Part shown: positions 12,001-16,911 of the stretch, piece after piece | Position numbering within the stretch: position 1 is the stretch's first letter | Layout of the letters: each line of letters begins with the position of its first letter | Origin: a bacterium SCSIO 12844 | GTDB lineage: Bacteria; Pseudomonadota; Gammaproteobacteria; Francisellales; Francisellaceae | Assembly (NCBI GenBank): GCA_024397935.1 | Contig: CP073743.1 | Coordinates: forward strand, 1,116,001 to 1,180,000 | Length of the DNA stretch: 64,000 nucleotides | Reading direction: 5' to 3' | Translations under genes and position numbers: made by a program | Notes under the pieces: generated by a model | Databases searched by the model: none | What the model saw: only the letters and a program-made list of their open reading frames with translations | Told to the model about the DNA's origin: nothing

Positions 12001-12196
12001 ACTTCCTAACCCAAATGAGCTTAAAGAAGGTGTAACCCTTATTGTTAATCGTAACTCGATGTATAGTGTTGCTGTTAATTATAGTTCAGAGAATGGTTTA
12101 ACTGACTCTAAAATAGAAAAAGGCGATAAAAAGCAGTTCGTTGTATCAACTGGGGAGAATGGTAAATATTGGAAGATGGGGGATTATAATGGATAA
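2..12196 (+). CDS. Giant secreted/surface protein with 25 Ig/PKD-like repeats (5' end outside window)
   Basis: The frame is open from the first complete codon, so the N-terminus (and any signal peptide) lies upstream; a GTG at 77 is internal. About 4065 residues are visible. In order: a Cys-pair Ig-like domain (about 555-900), a propeller-like region with YVATD-type strands (about 1370-2250), one diverged Ig-like domain (2320-2590), 25 repeats of 100-101 residues (2591-10156) each carrying a PKD-like YSW core, another diverged YSW domain (to about 10480), a segment with DGTY motifs at three places (10510-11170), another YxW domain, and a unique C-terminus without sorting motif or RTX repeats. 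Large repeat proteins of this kind are typically adhesins or surface stalks; that role is inference. No dedicated type I secretion genes lie next to it in the window. It ends 20 bp before a convergent gene. Confidence 0.85.
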   Translation, partial: LNNVAFYLEGDTKPIFKLRTVASDNVHISSQYKLSEKLSKAIKSNPNLKGTIVASNVADPINYSYIDQSKALAYIDNLLITEPNNLGDGDLYEMSLDISKDLEIVNVDFLYNDSISNNNITDDIYWVNKNTLFKVGQVLTANNQNTLKFNITSKAYGLGEVRLTLKDPSIEGSKPFTINGYIQIAPVTISSDVDSLVLAEVSKPYQISIKNTSNFDWVGITENTFNLGELASHAYIKHERVSGDQKLCSTLEDATLKAGEACQLNIQYSPDLDSLTSGIYNITLNKGNTNLNKNTTLSVKLVDSYHQAFLFKPKRIAHNKYELQVYNKKDHNVQVILNLENIKLDLNNIEPVTSISNGENNEVTLGIPSGLHKVYFSKNDKVSQANIKYTIATAESLEDEASSINSRTIVESTAEYFILSSESLAYVNNNTVLSTVAFQSDELKSLPQVSEFNIADTFEHVNAIHAVTNDYNGVLYVATDVKGLIYKVDQNKAKAEQFIYIPSNDYIQHMAVDNDNKFLIVVSFDPVRNINSLYDINLETYETKLVKNFTGSVNRIREFNDLFYIIGGNLTQVDSHNKKESSASEVMIYNPNENHLDLVNLSDSLGIVFDIALVNDTFYLATLTSNGSGLFKTNNPQNQTQIEQVPLNNSQFIKNNGYINRLEVSPDNALYGVGQLDNAFIVARLKEGELQTKTVPNRIRSFTASKDALYYSFSQSNDSKSSNLENYISRWSDNDKNNKNIDQNYKLPTKTLVSKLWTQTSENISSNNFFVRLDSSYTVTEGETLTIIPKLITSDDVDISGVSYSWNTGGLNYQQVGNGVVKVHAPVLSVSEKEYPISLVVDLLGNEQIVSSVVRVEADITKQGKFSITGADSVEEGKEIILTAVASDLVGDREVSTYSWSYDENHFKAGATTNEESITLEAKVGFSSYDDLISSITVDGTDSANVSLEQGKKALSITADTAQNGKFSITGADSVEEGKEITLTAVASDLVGDREVSTYSWSYDENHFKAGATTNEESITLEAKVGFSSYDDLISSITVDGTDSANVSLEQGKKALSITADTAQNGKFSITGADSVEEGKEITLTAVASDLVGDREVSTYSWSYDENHFKAGATTNEESITLEAKVGFSSYDDLISSITVDGTDSANVSLEQGKKALSITADTAQNGKFSITGADSVEEGKEITLTAVASDLVGDREVSTYSWSYDENHFKAGATTNEESITLEAKVGFSSYDDLISSITVDGTDSANVSLEQGKKALSITADTAQNGKFSITGADSVEEGKEITLTAVASDLVGDREVSTYSWSYDENHFKAGATTNEESITLEAKVGFSSYDDLISSITVDGTDSANVSLEQGKKALSITADTAQNGKFSITGADSVEEGKEITLTAVASDLVGDREVSTYSWSYDENHFKAGATTNEESITLEAKVGFSSYDDLISSITVDGTDSANVSLEQGKKALSITADTAQNGKFSITGADSVEEGKEITLTAVASDLVGDREVSTYSWSYDENHFKAGATTNEESITLEAKVGFSSYDDLISSITVDGTDSANVSLEQGKKALSITADTAQNGKFSITGADSVEEGKEITLTAVASDLVGDREVSTYSWSYDENHFKAGATTNEESITLEAKVGFSSYDDLISSIIVDGTDSANVSLEQGKKALSITADTAQNGKFSITGADSVEEGKEITLTAVASDLVGDREVSTYSWSYDENHFKAGATTNEESITLEAKVGFSSYDDLISSITVDGTDSANVSLEQGKKALSITADTAQNGKFSITGADSVEEGKEITLTAVVSDLVGDREVSTYSWSYDENHFKAGATTNEESITLEAKVGFSSYDDLISSITVDGTDSANVSLEQGKKALSITADTAQNGKFSITGADSVEEGKEITLTAVASDLVGDREVSTYSWSYDENHFKAGATTNEESITLEAKVGFSSYDDLISSITVDGTDSANVSLEQGKKALSITADTAQNGKFSITGADSVQEGKEITLTAVASDLVGDREVSTYSWSYDENHFKAGATTNEESITLEAKVGFSSYDDLISSITVDGTDSANVSLEQGKKALSITADTAQNGKFSITGADSVEEGKEITLTAVASDLVGDREVSTYSWSYDENHFKAGATTNEESITLEAKVGFSSYDDLISSITVDGTDSANVSLEQGKKALSITADTAQNGKFSITGADSVEEGKEITLTAVASDLVGDREVSTYSWSYDENHFKAGATTNEESITLEAKVGFSSYDDLISSITVDGTDSANVSLEQGKKALSITADTAQNGKFSITGADSVEEGKEITLTAVASDLVGDREVSTYSWSYDENHFKAGATTNEESITLEAKVGFSSYDDLISSITVDGTDSANVSLEQGKKALSITADTAQNGKFSITGADSVEEGKEITLTAVASDLVGDREVSTYSWSYDENHFKAGATTNEESITLEAKVGFSSYDDLISSITVDGTDSANVSLEQGKKALSITADTAQNGKFSITGADSVEEGKEITLTAVASDLVGDREVSTYSWSYDENHFKAGATTNEESITLEAKVGFSSYDDLISSITVDGTDSANVSLEQGKKALSITADTAQNGKFSITGADSVEEGKEITLTAVASDLVGDREVSTYSWSYDENHFKAGATTNEESITLEAKVGFSSYDDLISSITVDGTDSANVSLEQGKKALSITADTAQNGKFSITGADSVEEGKEITLTAVASDLVGDREVSTYSWSYDENHFKAGATTNEESITLEAKVGFSSYDDLISSITVDGTDSANVSLEQGKKALSITADTAQNGKFSITGADSVEEGKEITLTAVASDLVGDREVSTYSWSYDENHFKAGATTNEESITLEAKVGFSSYDDLTSSITVDGTDSANVSLEQGKKELSITADTAQNGKFSITGADSVQEGDKITLTAVASDLVGDREVSTYSWSYDENHFKAGATTNEESITLEAKVGFSSYDDLTSSITVDGTDSANAIIEPARQILNITADTAQNGKFSITGADSVQEGDKITLKATAGLPGDREVSTYSWSYDENHFKAGATTNEESITLEAKVGFSSYDDLTSSITVDGTDSANAIIEPARQILNITADTAQNGKFSITGADSVQEGKEITLTAVASDLVGDREVSTYSWSYDSTHFKAGATTNEESITLEAKVGFSSYDDLTSSITVDGTDSANAIIEPARQILNITADTAQNGKFSITGADSVQEGDKITLKATAGLPGDREVSTYSWRYDENYFKAGATTNEESIILEAKVGFSRYDDLTSSITVNGTDSANAIIEPARQILNITANTAQNGKFSITGADSVQEGDKITLKATAGLPGDREVSTYSWRYDENYFKAGATTNEESIILEAKVGFSRYDDLTSSITVNGTDSANAIIEPARQILNITADTSLTPQVSISPIKGKFKIEENKLVEINGTGAINTQLTNTNFSKDISYSWEAKHVGGDMIEIVSIDNAKSLRINNIPAFTGIESQDNLEVTLKVCDIANRCTEVSERFKILPDAQELVSPTEQFENFIVNQGKNIVAFDRSYYYSNNGFGRIYFYFDDGTYSRFNEDYDQVDRTSSIALNFGVPDNHSTGGDYTKKIIAKFKLDESAVYSVFLFNDGKLGYLDDKAKQTQLEGDNGTVVDKIDTELLNHTVLPREKLKDVVAISRRHVDDKDLLFFYKNGTYNIFTPGVGFTFEDNHNIVDDFPNISKSRVSKIAAASLTQNKDKLAIFFNDGTYQELPSLAIEARPLVADKIYLNAVINNSNNYTYQWTLTDLGDNSDRALYDMNKKIAHHSVSKSEVGSTFLAKLVVTNTINQQEIITYKKYKVESKIAVFADLNNELIKFDSSRTQIVFPSDTIKFVATYATMGVSIGKIQPLTVSGNVNEDTITNINTLADSITEKYAADYEFADKGLNGFPYYDYYAYSPKPSNHTVTNGSFEYKEFTLQTERKINTGSIVLETTKRTIGYIEAIPPTDSNAVWKISKTDKYGKYISKNDLYRLLNMHSKIEYYLYDAAHQYVVELPNPNELKEGVTLIVNRNSMYSVAVNYSSENGLTDSKIEKGDKKQFVVSTGENGKYWKMGDYNG
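2591..10156 (+). repeat. Tandem array of 25 x 303/300-bp in-frame repeats
   Basis: Unit starts recur at 2591, 2894, 3197 and so on every 303 bp to 8954, then at 9254, 9557 and 9857; three late units are 300 bp because one codon is missing in the segment ending in LPGD. Units 1-20 are nearly identical in DNA, including third codon positions. Units 21-25 form a diverged edge class (EPARQIL ending in place of EQGKKAL). Units 24 and 25 share several private substitutions, marking a recent duplication. The array lies wholly inside the coding region and keeps frame, so gain or loss of units changes protein length by steps of 101 residues. Confidence 0.97.
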
Positions 12197-12216
12197 AATA
12201 GATAAAAGGAGAAGAT

Positions 12217-12975
12217 TTATCCAAACTCATACAAATTATTATAATTAATGGTTAATAATAACCTTTTTTCATATTCACCGTTATCAAGCTCTGAATAATG
12301 GACTAGCGTTTTGATTAATTCTTTGCCAGTTAGGGGTTGATTGTCTTTAACAAGATTAGCTCTTAATTGGCGAAATTGACTAAATTTACTACCGGTATTT
12401 AATAATCTAAAATAAGCTTTAACACTATCTTTTGCTGAATCAAATACTTCAACTTCATTAATTTTACCTTCAGCACGTTTTTTAGGTACCATGCCACATC
12501 CAGCGATAAAGCAGTGCTGTCCAAAATAGTTATTACCATAAATGGCAAATCGAGAAGTACCCCAGCCAGATTCTAGTGCTGCTTGGGCTAAAACCATGCT
12601 TGTTGGAATGGTATTAACTTTAACTAGTAGTTGATTAATGGTTGATTTTAAGGTTTTAGTATCAAATGTAACACGATATTGTTTGGATAATTTTTTAAGG
12701 GTTTTAATATTATGATTTGATAAAGTATGACGTTGATTATATTTGGTTTGTATATTATGTAGCGTTTTACGATCAGAGAGGACATCTTGTTGAACGCTAT
12801 GAATTAAAGGCAGCATAAAATCAATAAAGGTACTTTTTCGTTCACTAATACTTTGTATTGATTTAAAATCAGGTTTTGACTCTTCTTTTGAACAGCTGCT
12901 TAGAAATAAGCTGGTAAATAATAAAATGTTAATAATAAAAATAACTTTAAAATACTTTAGAATTGCCATATTCAC
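12217..12975 (-). CDS. Bax-like glucosaminidase-family lipoprotein
   Basis: A 252-residue protein with a hydrophobic N-terminus ending in a lipobox (LFLSSC), so it is probably lipid-anchored in the periplasm. The C-terminal half has the glucosaminidase/lysozyme-like fold signature of the Bax/FlgJ group: a conserved stretch with AQAALESGWGTSR, where the Glu is the usual catalytic acid, followed by GNNYFGQ and a tyrosine-rich end. Family members cleave or bind peptidoglycan. The start is GTG at 12975 with AAGGAT about 9 bases upstream; an ATG two codons later is the alternative. It converges on the giant repeat gene with a 20-bp gap. Bax-like is preferred over FlgJ because there is no flagellar context and no rod-binding domain. 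Confidence 0.75.
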   Translation of the reverse strand: MNMAILKYFKVIFIINILLFTSLFLSSCSKEESKPDFKSIQSISERKSTFIDFMLPLIHSVQQDVLSDRKTLHNIQTKYNQRHTLSNHNIKTLKKLSKQYRVTFDTKTLKSTINQLLVKVNTIPTSMVLAQAALESGWGTSRFAIYGNNYFGQHCFIAGCGMVPKKRAEGKINEVEVFDSAKDSVKAYFRLLNTGSKFSQFRQLRANLVKDNQPLTGKELIKTLVHYSELDNGEYEKRLLLTINYNNLYEFG

Positions 12976-13117
12976 TTAGGTTTAATCCTTAAATTATTCG
13001 AGTTATGAGCATAGCATGAAAGAACGCATTTGATCAAATTTTAGGGTTGGTGGTTACTTGTGTTCTAATATAAAGTATAATACTTAGGTATCATAGATTG
13101 TTAAGGGTTACTATATA

Positions 13118-13354
13118 ATGCCTACAGTTTTAAGAATAGGAAGCTATCGTTTTTTCTTTTTTAGTAATGAGGGAACTGAACCTCCACATATTCATATTCA
13201 AAGAGATAGGGCATTGGCTAAATTTTGGTTAAACCCTGTTGAGCTTGCTGGCTCAACAAGCTTTAGTTCTATTGAATTAAGAAAAATTGGTAAACTTGTA
13301 GTAGAGCATGAAAAAACTTTTTTGGAGTCATGGCATGAATATTTTACAAACTAA
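13118..13354 (+). CDS. DUF4160 family protein
   Basis: A 78-residue protein with the hallmarks of the DUF4160 family: PTVLRIGSYRFFFFSNEG followed by PPHIHI and a terminal WHEYF. The HIH cluster looks metal- or nucleic-acid-binding, but no activity is established. It overlaps the next gene, which encodes a DUF2442 protein. This pairing is common in bacteria and is often proposed to be toxin-antitoxin-like; nothing in the sequence proves that here. Confidence 0.8.
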   Translation: MPTVLRIGSYRFFFFSNEGTEPPHIHIQRDRALAKFWLNPVELAGSTSFSSIELRKIGKLVVEHEKTFLESWHEYFTN

Positions 13355-13586
13355 ACCGTTAGCAGATAGTGTAGCATTTACTAAATCTGATTTTATTGTG
13401 CACTTAAAAGATGGTAGAACATTATCAGTTCCATTGGCTTGGTTTCCAACATTATCTAGTGCAACAATAAAGCAACTGAAAAATCATGAAATACTTGGTG
13501 ATGGTGAAGGAATACATTGGATAGAGTTAGATGAAGACTTAAGCGTTATGGGCTTATTAACAGGCCAAAATTTACGAGTAGCATGA
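13335..13586 (+). CDS. DUF2442 family protein
   Basis: An 83-residue protein with the DUF2442 pattern: a short beta-rich domain containing VHLKDGRTLSVPLAWFP, a middle stretch, then GEGIHWIELDEDLS near the end. The start chosen is ATG 13335, with GGAG at about 13324 in front. A longer in-frame start at 13308 would lack a ribosome binding site and lie deeper in the DUF4160 gene. The two genes overlap by 20 bp, indicating translational coupling. Function unknown. Confidence 0.8.
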   Translation: MNILQTKPLADSVAFTKSDFIVHLKDGRTLSVPLAWFPTLSSATIKQLKNHEILGDGEGIHWIELDEDLSVMGLLTGQNLRVA

Positions 13587-13609
13587 AAGAAAACTTGATC
13601 AAATTAAGC

Positions 13610-14386
13610 CTATAACGACACAATCGTCTGATAGGGTGGATGATCAAAAGAAACTCGTTTGGTTTCAAGCTGATAAGCTGTATAAATATGCTCATCAGAT
13701 AAGACATGACCAATTTTACCAGATGTAACCATATGACCATTTTTTAATAAAATTGCTTCATCTAAATATTGTAGTGCTAAGTTTAAGTCATGTACGATCA
13801 TCATAACGCTTAAATTGTAATTTTTAGTTAGATCTTTTAGTAATTCAAAGGTATGTTTTTGATAATAGCTATCCATATGCGCACCAGGTTCATCTAATAA
13901 TAAATAGCCTGAAATTTGAGGTTTCATCAGTTGAGCTAATGCTCTAGCTAATTGAATGCGCGCTTTTTCACCACCTGACAGATAAGGATAAGCTTTATCA
14001 ATAAGTTTGTAAGCATCAACTAATTTAAGCGCTTCTATGGCTTGGTTATAATCACAGTCCTGATAAAAGCCATTACAATAAGGAATTCGACCTAATAAAA
14101 CGACATCCAAAACAGTTAAATTCGCTTTGGTTTCATAATGCTGATAAATAACACTAACGGTTTGTGCAAGTTTAGTAAGTGGCCATTGATTAAGCGCTAG
14201 ATTATCGATAGTAATTGAGCCTTGTTGAATCACTAAATCATTAAGCATTAATTTTAGAATCGTTGATTTACCAGCGCCATTAGCTCCTAATAGACCAAAA
14301 AAATGCTTTGGTTTTAATGAAAAACTAATATCTTTGACTAACGATTTATTATCAATAGCATAACTAATATTGTTAATTTCAAACAT
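13610..14386 (-). CDS. hmuV: Heme ABC transporter ATP-binding protein
   Basis: A 258-residue ABC ATPase: Walker A GANGAGKST near residue 36, signature LSGGEKARIQLARAL, Walker B YLLLDEPGAH and a switch histidine in IVHDLN. It belongs to the FecE/HmuV class that powers import of heme or siderophores through FecCD-type permeases. It directly abuts the permease gene (start at 14386, permease stop at 14387) and is the last gene of the heme operon. Heme rather than siderophore or B12 is inferred from the HutZ and heme-receptor genes in the same operon. Confidence 0.88.
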   Translation of the reverse strand: MFEINNISYAIDNKSLVKDISFSLKPKHFFGLLGANGAGKSTILKLMLNDLVIQQGSITIDNLALNQWPLTKLAQTVSVIYQHYETKANLTVLDVVLLGRIPYCNGFYQDCDYNQAIEALKLVDAYKLIDKAYPYLSGGEKARIQLARALAQLMKPQISGYLLLDEPGAHMDSYYQKHTFELLKDLTKNYNLSVMMIVHDLNLALQYLDEAILLKNGHMVTSGKIGHVLSDEHIYTAYQLETKRVSFDHPPYQTIVSL

Positions 14387-15463
14387 CTAAATACTGCCTT
14401 TTTTCGTTTGATTGATTAAAAGCCAGATAAAATAAGGCGAGCCAATTAATGCAGTTAGTAGTCCAATGGGCAGTTCAGAAGGTGATACGATTGTACGAGC
14501 TAATGTATCAGCAATGGTTAATAATATTGCACCAGCTAAAGCAGAAGTTGGTAATAAAATACGATGATCAGAGCCGACAACAAGTCTTAGAATGTGTGGA
14601 ATAATAAGCCCGATAAAACCAATTGGACCCGCAATTGCCGTAGATAATCCAACTAATAGTGCAATGGCAATAATGGCTTTTTTCTTTTCTAAATTGATAT
14701 CGATACCAAAGGATTTTGCTTGGTTCTCGCCAAAACTCATGGCATTTAAAAATGCATAGATTTTTCTTAAAAATACTAACGCTATGATAAATAAAGGTAA
14801 GGCGGTTAATAATACCCACCAGTTAATTTGTGCAAAACTACCCATACTCCAAAAAGTAATACTGCGTAACTCATTATCATTGGCAAAGAAAGTTAAAAGA
14901 CCGATAAATGCCCCAGCTAAAGCATTTATCGCGACACCGGCTAAGATTAATAAAGCAATTTGCGGTTGGCTATTTCTAACCGATAAGCAATAAATAACCC
15001 AAGTAATCATCAAACTACCAATAAAAGCACTAATTGGTAGTCCCCATAACATTAAAAAGCTTGTAAATGGAAGGTATGTTATAAATAGCATAAATAAAAC
15101 AGCCATTAGTGATGCACCACTAGTCATACCTAAAAGGGCAGGGTCAGCCAATGGATTGCGTAAAATTCCTTGCATTAGTACACCTGAAATTGCTAATGAT
15201 GCACCAATTAAAATGGTTGCTAAAATACGAGGTAGGCGTAAGTATATTAGTATCATATGATTTAATGACTGGTCAGAAAATAAATTATTGAGCATTTCAA
15301 AGAATGAAATATGGATACTGCCACAGGTTAATGCAAGACAAAAACTAATTAATAAAATAACCATTAATAGGCTAAGCGTAAGGAGTTGCTTTTTTCTAAA
15401 TTGATAAAAGTGGCTTGTAGACTTTGATTTTTTAAATAGCAAATTTAACACTAATTGGTTCAT
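14387..15463 (-). CDS. hmuU: Heme ABC transporter permease (FecCD family)
   Basis: A 358-residue, strongly hydrophobic FecCD/BtuC-type permease of about ten membrane helices. It carries the family stretch LRLPRILATILIGASLAISG and, in the second half, GLIIPHILRLVVG, the loop that contacts the ATPase. It moves the ligand delivered by the periplasmic binding protein across the inner membrane. Its start overlaps the end of the binding-protein gene by 4 bp, so the two are translationally coupled. Confidence 0.88.
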   Translation of the reverse strand: MNQLVLNLLFKKSKSTSHFYQFRKKQLLTLSLLMVILLISFCLALTCGSIHISFFEMLNNLFSDQSLNHMILIYLRLPRILATILIGASLAISGVLMQGILRNPLADPALLGMTSGASLMAVLFMLFITYLPFTSFLMLWGLPISAFIGSLMITWVIYCLSVRNSQPQIALLILAGVAINALAGAFIGLLTFFANDNELRSITFWSMGSFAQINWWVLLTALPLFIIALVFLRKIYAFLNAMSFGENQAKSFGIDINLEKKKAIIAIALLVGLSTAIAGPIGFIGLIIPHILRLVVGSDHRILLPTSALAGAILLTIADTLARTIVSPSELPIGLLTALIGSPYFIWLLINQTKKGSI

Positions 15464-16299
15464 GATGGCTGATAAATTAGTTTAGTTAATTGAACATAAT
15501 TTTTACCAAAATCAGCACCAAACTGTTCAAGTAGATTAATATTGATCTTGATTAAACGAATCGTGTTATTTTTTAGAAGATAGTTTAATGTCTCTTTATA
15601 TTGATTAGGCAAATGGACTTGATTGGTGGCAAGTAGAATAATATTTGCATTTGTATTTAATAAACCTTCATTTGATGCTGGATGCATACCAGAAAAAGTA
15701 ACCGCATTATCAGCATCAACAAAATTAATCCACGTTTGAGCATTGGTATTTTTTCCTAATATATAGAGGCTATTTGGCCCATATTGCATTAAAACTAATA
15801 TTTTTGGCTTAGGTTGTTTAATATTGATTTTTGCTGTATCAATTTGTTTTTGAATGTGATTAATCAGCTGATTAGCTTTTTCTTTTAGATTAAGTGCATC
15901 ACCCATAATTTTTATATTGTCTAAAATATGATTAATTGTATCTGTCGGTTTTAGGCTAATAGTTTTTATATGAAAATTTTTCAATTGCTCAATGGTTGAC
16001 TTAGGTTGTGCATCGGTAACAGCAAAAATAATCGTTGGCTTAAGTGATAAAATACCTTCTGTTGTTAAGGTGCGTAAGTAACTAATATTTGCTTTATCGT
16101 GTAATTGAGGAAAACTTAAACTTTCTTGATCAACACCAACAATTGCATTAGATTCCCCTAAAGCAATTAAAATGCTTGAAGCGCTAGGGCCAATACTAAT
16201 AATACGTGTCGTTTGGTTAGCAAAAATATTAATTGGTGTTATTAGAGTTAAAATGAATAACAATCCTATTAGTTGTAGTATCGTAGTTACCTTTTTCAT
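15460..16299 (-). CDS. hmuT: Periplasmic heme-binding protein of ABC importer
   Basis: A 279-residue class III (BtuF/HmuT-like) substrate-binding protein with an N-terminal signal peptide (KKVTTILQLIGLLFILTL) and the typical RIISIGPSASSILIALGE opening. The middle has QYGPNSLYILGK, and the domain linked by a long helix follows. It would bind heme in the periplasm and hand it to the permease. It overlaps the flanking genes by 4 bp on both sides. Ligand assignment relies on the operon; siderophore binding cannot be excluded from sequence alone. Confidence 0.82.
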   Translation of the reverse strand: MKKVTTILQLIGLLFILTLITPINIFANQTTRIISIGPSASSILIALGESNAIVGVDQESLSFPQLHDKANISYLRTLTTEGILSLKPTIIFAVTDAQPKSTIEQLKNFHIKTISLKPTDTINHILDNIKIMGDALNLKEKANQLINHIQKQIDTAKINIKQPKPKILVLMQYGPNSLYILGKNTNAQTWINFVDADNAVTFSGMHPASNEGLLNTNANIILLATNQVHLPNQYKETLNYLLKNNTIRLIKININLLEQFGADFGKNYVQLTKLIYQPS

Positions 16300-16901
16300 G
16301 CTTTAGCCTCTTTTAATTTAAATGTAATCGTTTGAGTAATACTGCTAGTTATTGGACCGTTAGTAGATTGTGCAGGCGTAAATTTAAGTAATTTAAACCA
16401 ATTAATGGCAGCTTGATCTAAGATAGTGCTACCGCTTGAATGAATAACAGATATGGCTTTAATATAGCCTTTGCTATCAATGGTTGCTTTAACCGTGACT
16501 TTACCTGATGTATCATTTTTAATTGCTTCTTGTGGATATTTAAGGTCAGGTAATGCTTCATTTAGTTTTGCTTTAGCGATAATTTTTGGTGGTGTTTTAA
16601 TGATTTTTTGTGTTGTTGAAGTGGCTTTAATTGAAGATTGATTAGGCTTTGATTTTTTCATTAGTTGTGTTTTGTCTGGCAGATGTTTTTGTATTTTTTT
16701 GTCTTTATCTTCTTTTTTTATTTGTTTTACTTTCTGATGTTCAAAAGTGATTTGATTGAGATTAATTGATTCAACTGATTGTGTTTTATAAGCTGTTGCA
16801 CCTAACGTCCACTTTGTAGTGTGTGTCTGATCTGCTGCTGCATAAAAAAGGCCCGTATTTATGCAGACGGAGAGTATTAAAGCAAACGTTAAGCGCAACA
16901 T
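16296..16901 (-). CDS. tonB: TonB-type energy transducer
   Basis: A 201-residue protein with one N-terminal membrane helix, a long Lys/Pro/Gln-rich periplasmic linker, and a C-terminal TonB domain (YPQEAIKNDTSGKVTVKATI, then LDQAAINWFKLLKFTPA). TonB passes energy from ExbB-ExbD to outer-membrane receptors; its location in this operon suggests a dedicated transducer for the heme receptor immediately upstream. The gap to the receptor gene is 10 bp and the overlap with the next gene 4 bp. Confidence 0.88.
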   Translation of the reverse strand: MLRLTFALILSVCINTGLFYAAADQTHTTKWTLGATAYKTQSVESINLNQITFEHQKVKQIKKEDKDKKIQKHLPDKTQLMKKSKPNQSSIKATSTTQKIIKTPPKIIAKAKLNEALPDLKYPQEAIKNDTSGKVTVKATIDSKGYIKAISVIHSSGSTILDQAAINWFKLLKFTPAQSTNGPITSSITQTITFKLKEAKA

Positions 16902-16911
16902 AGTGAACAGC

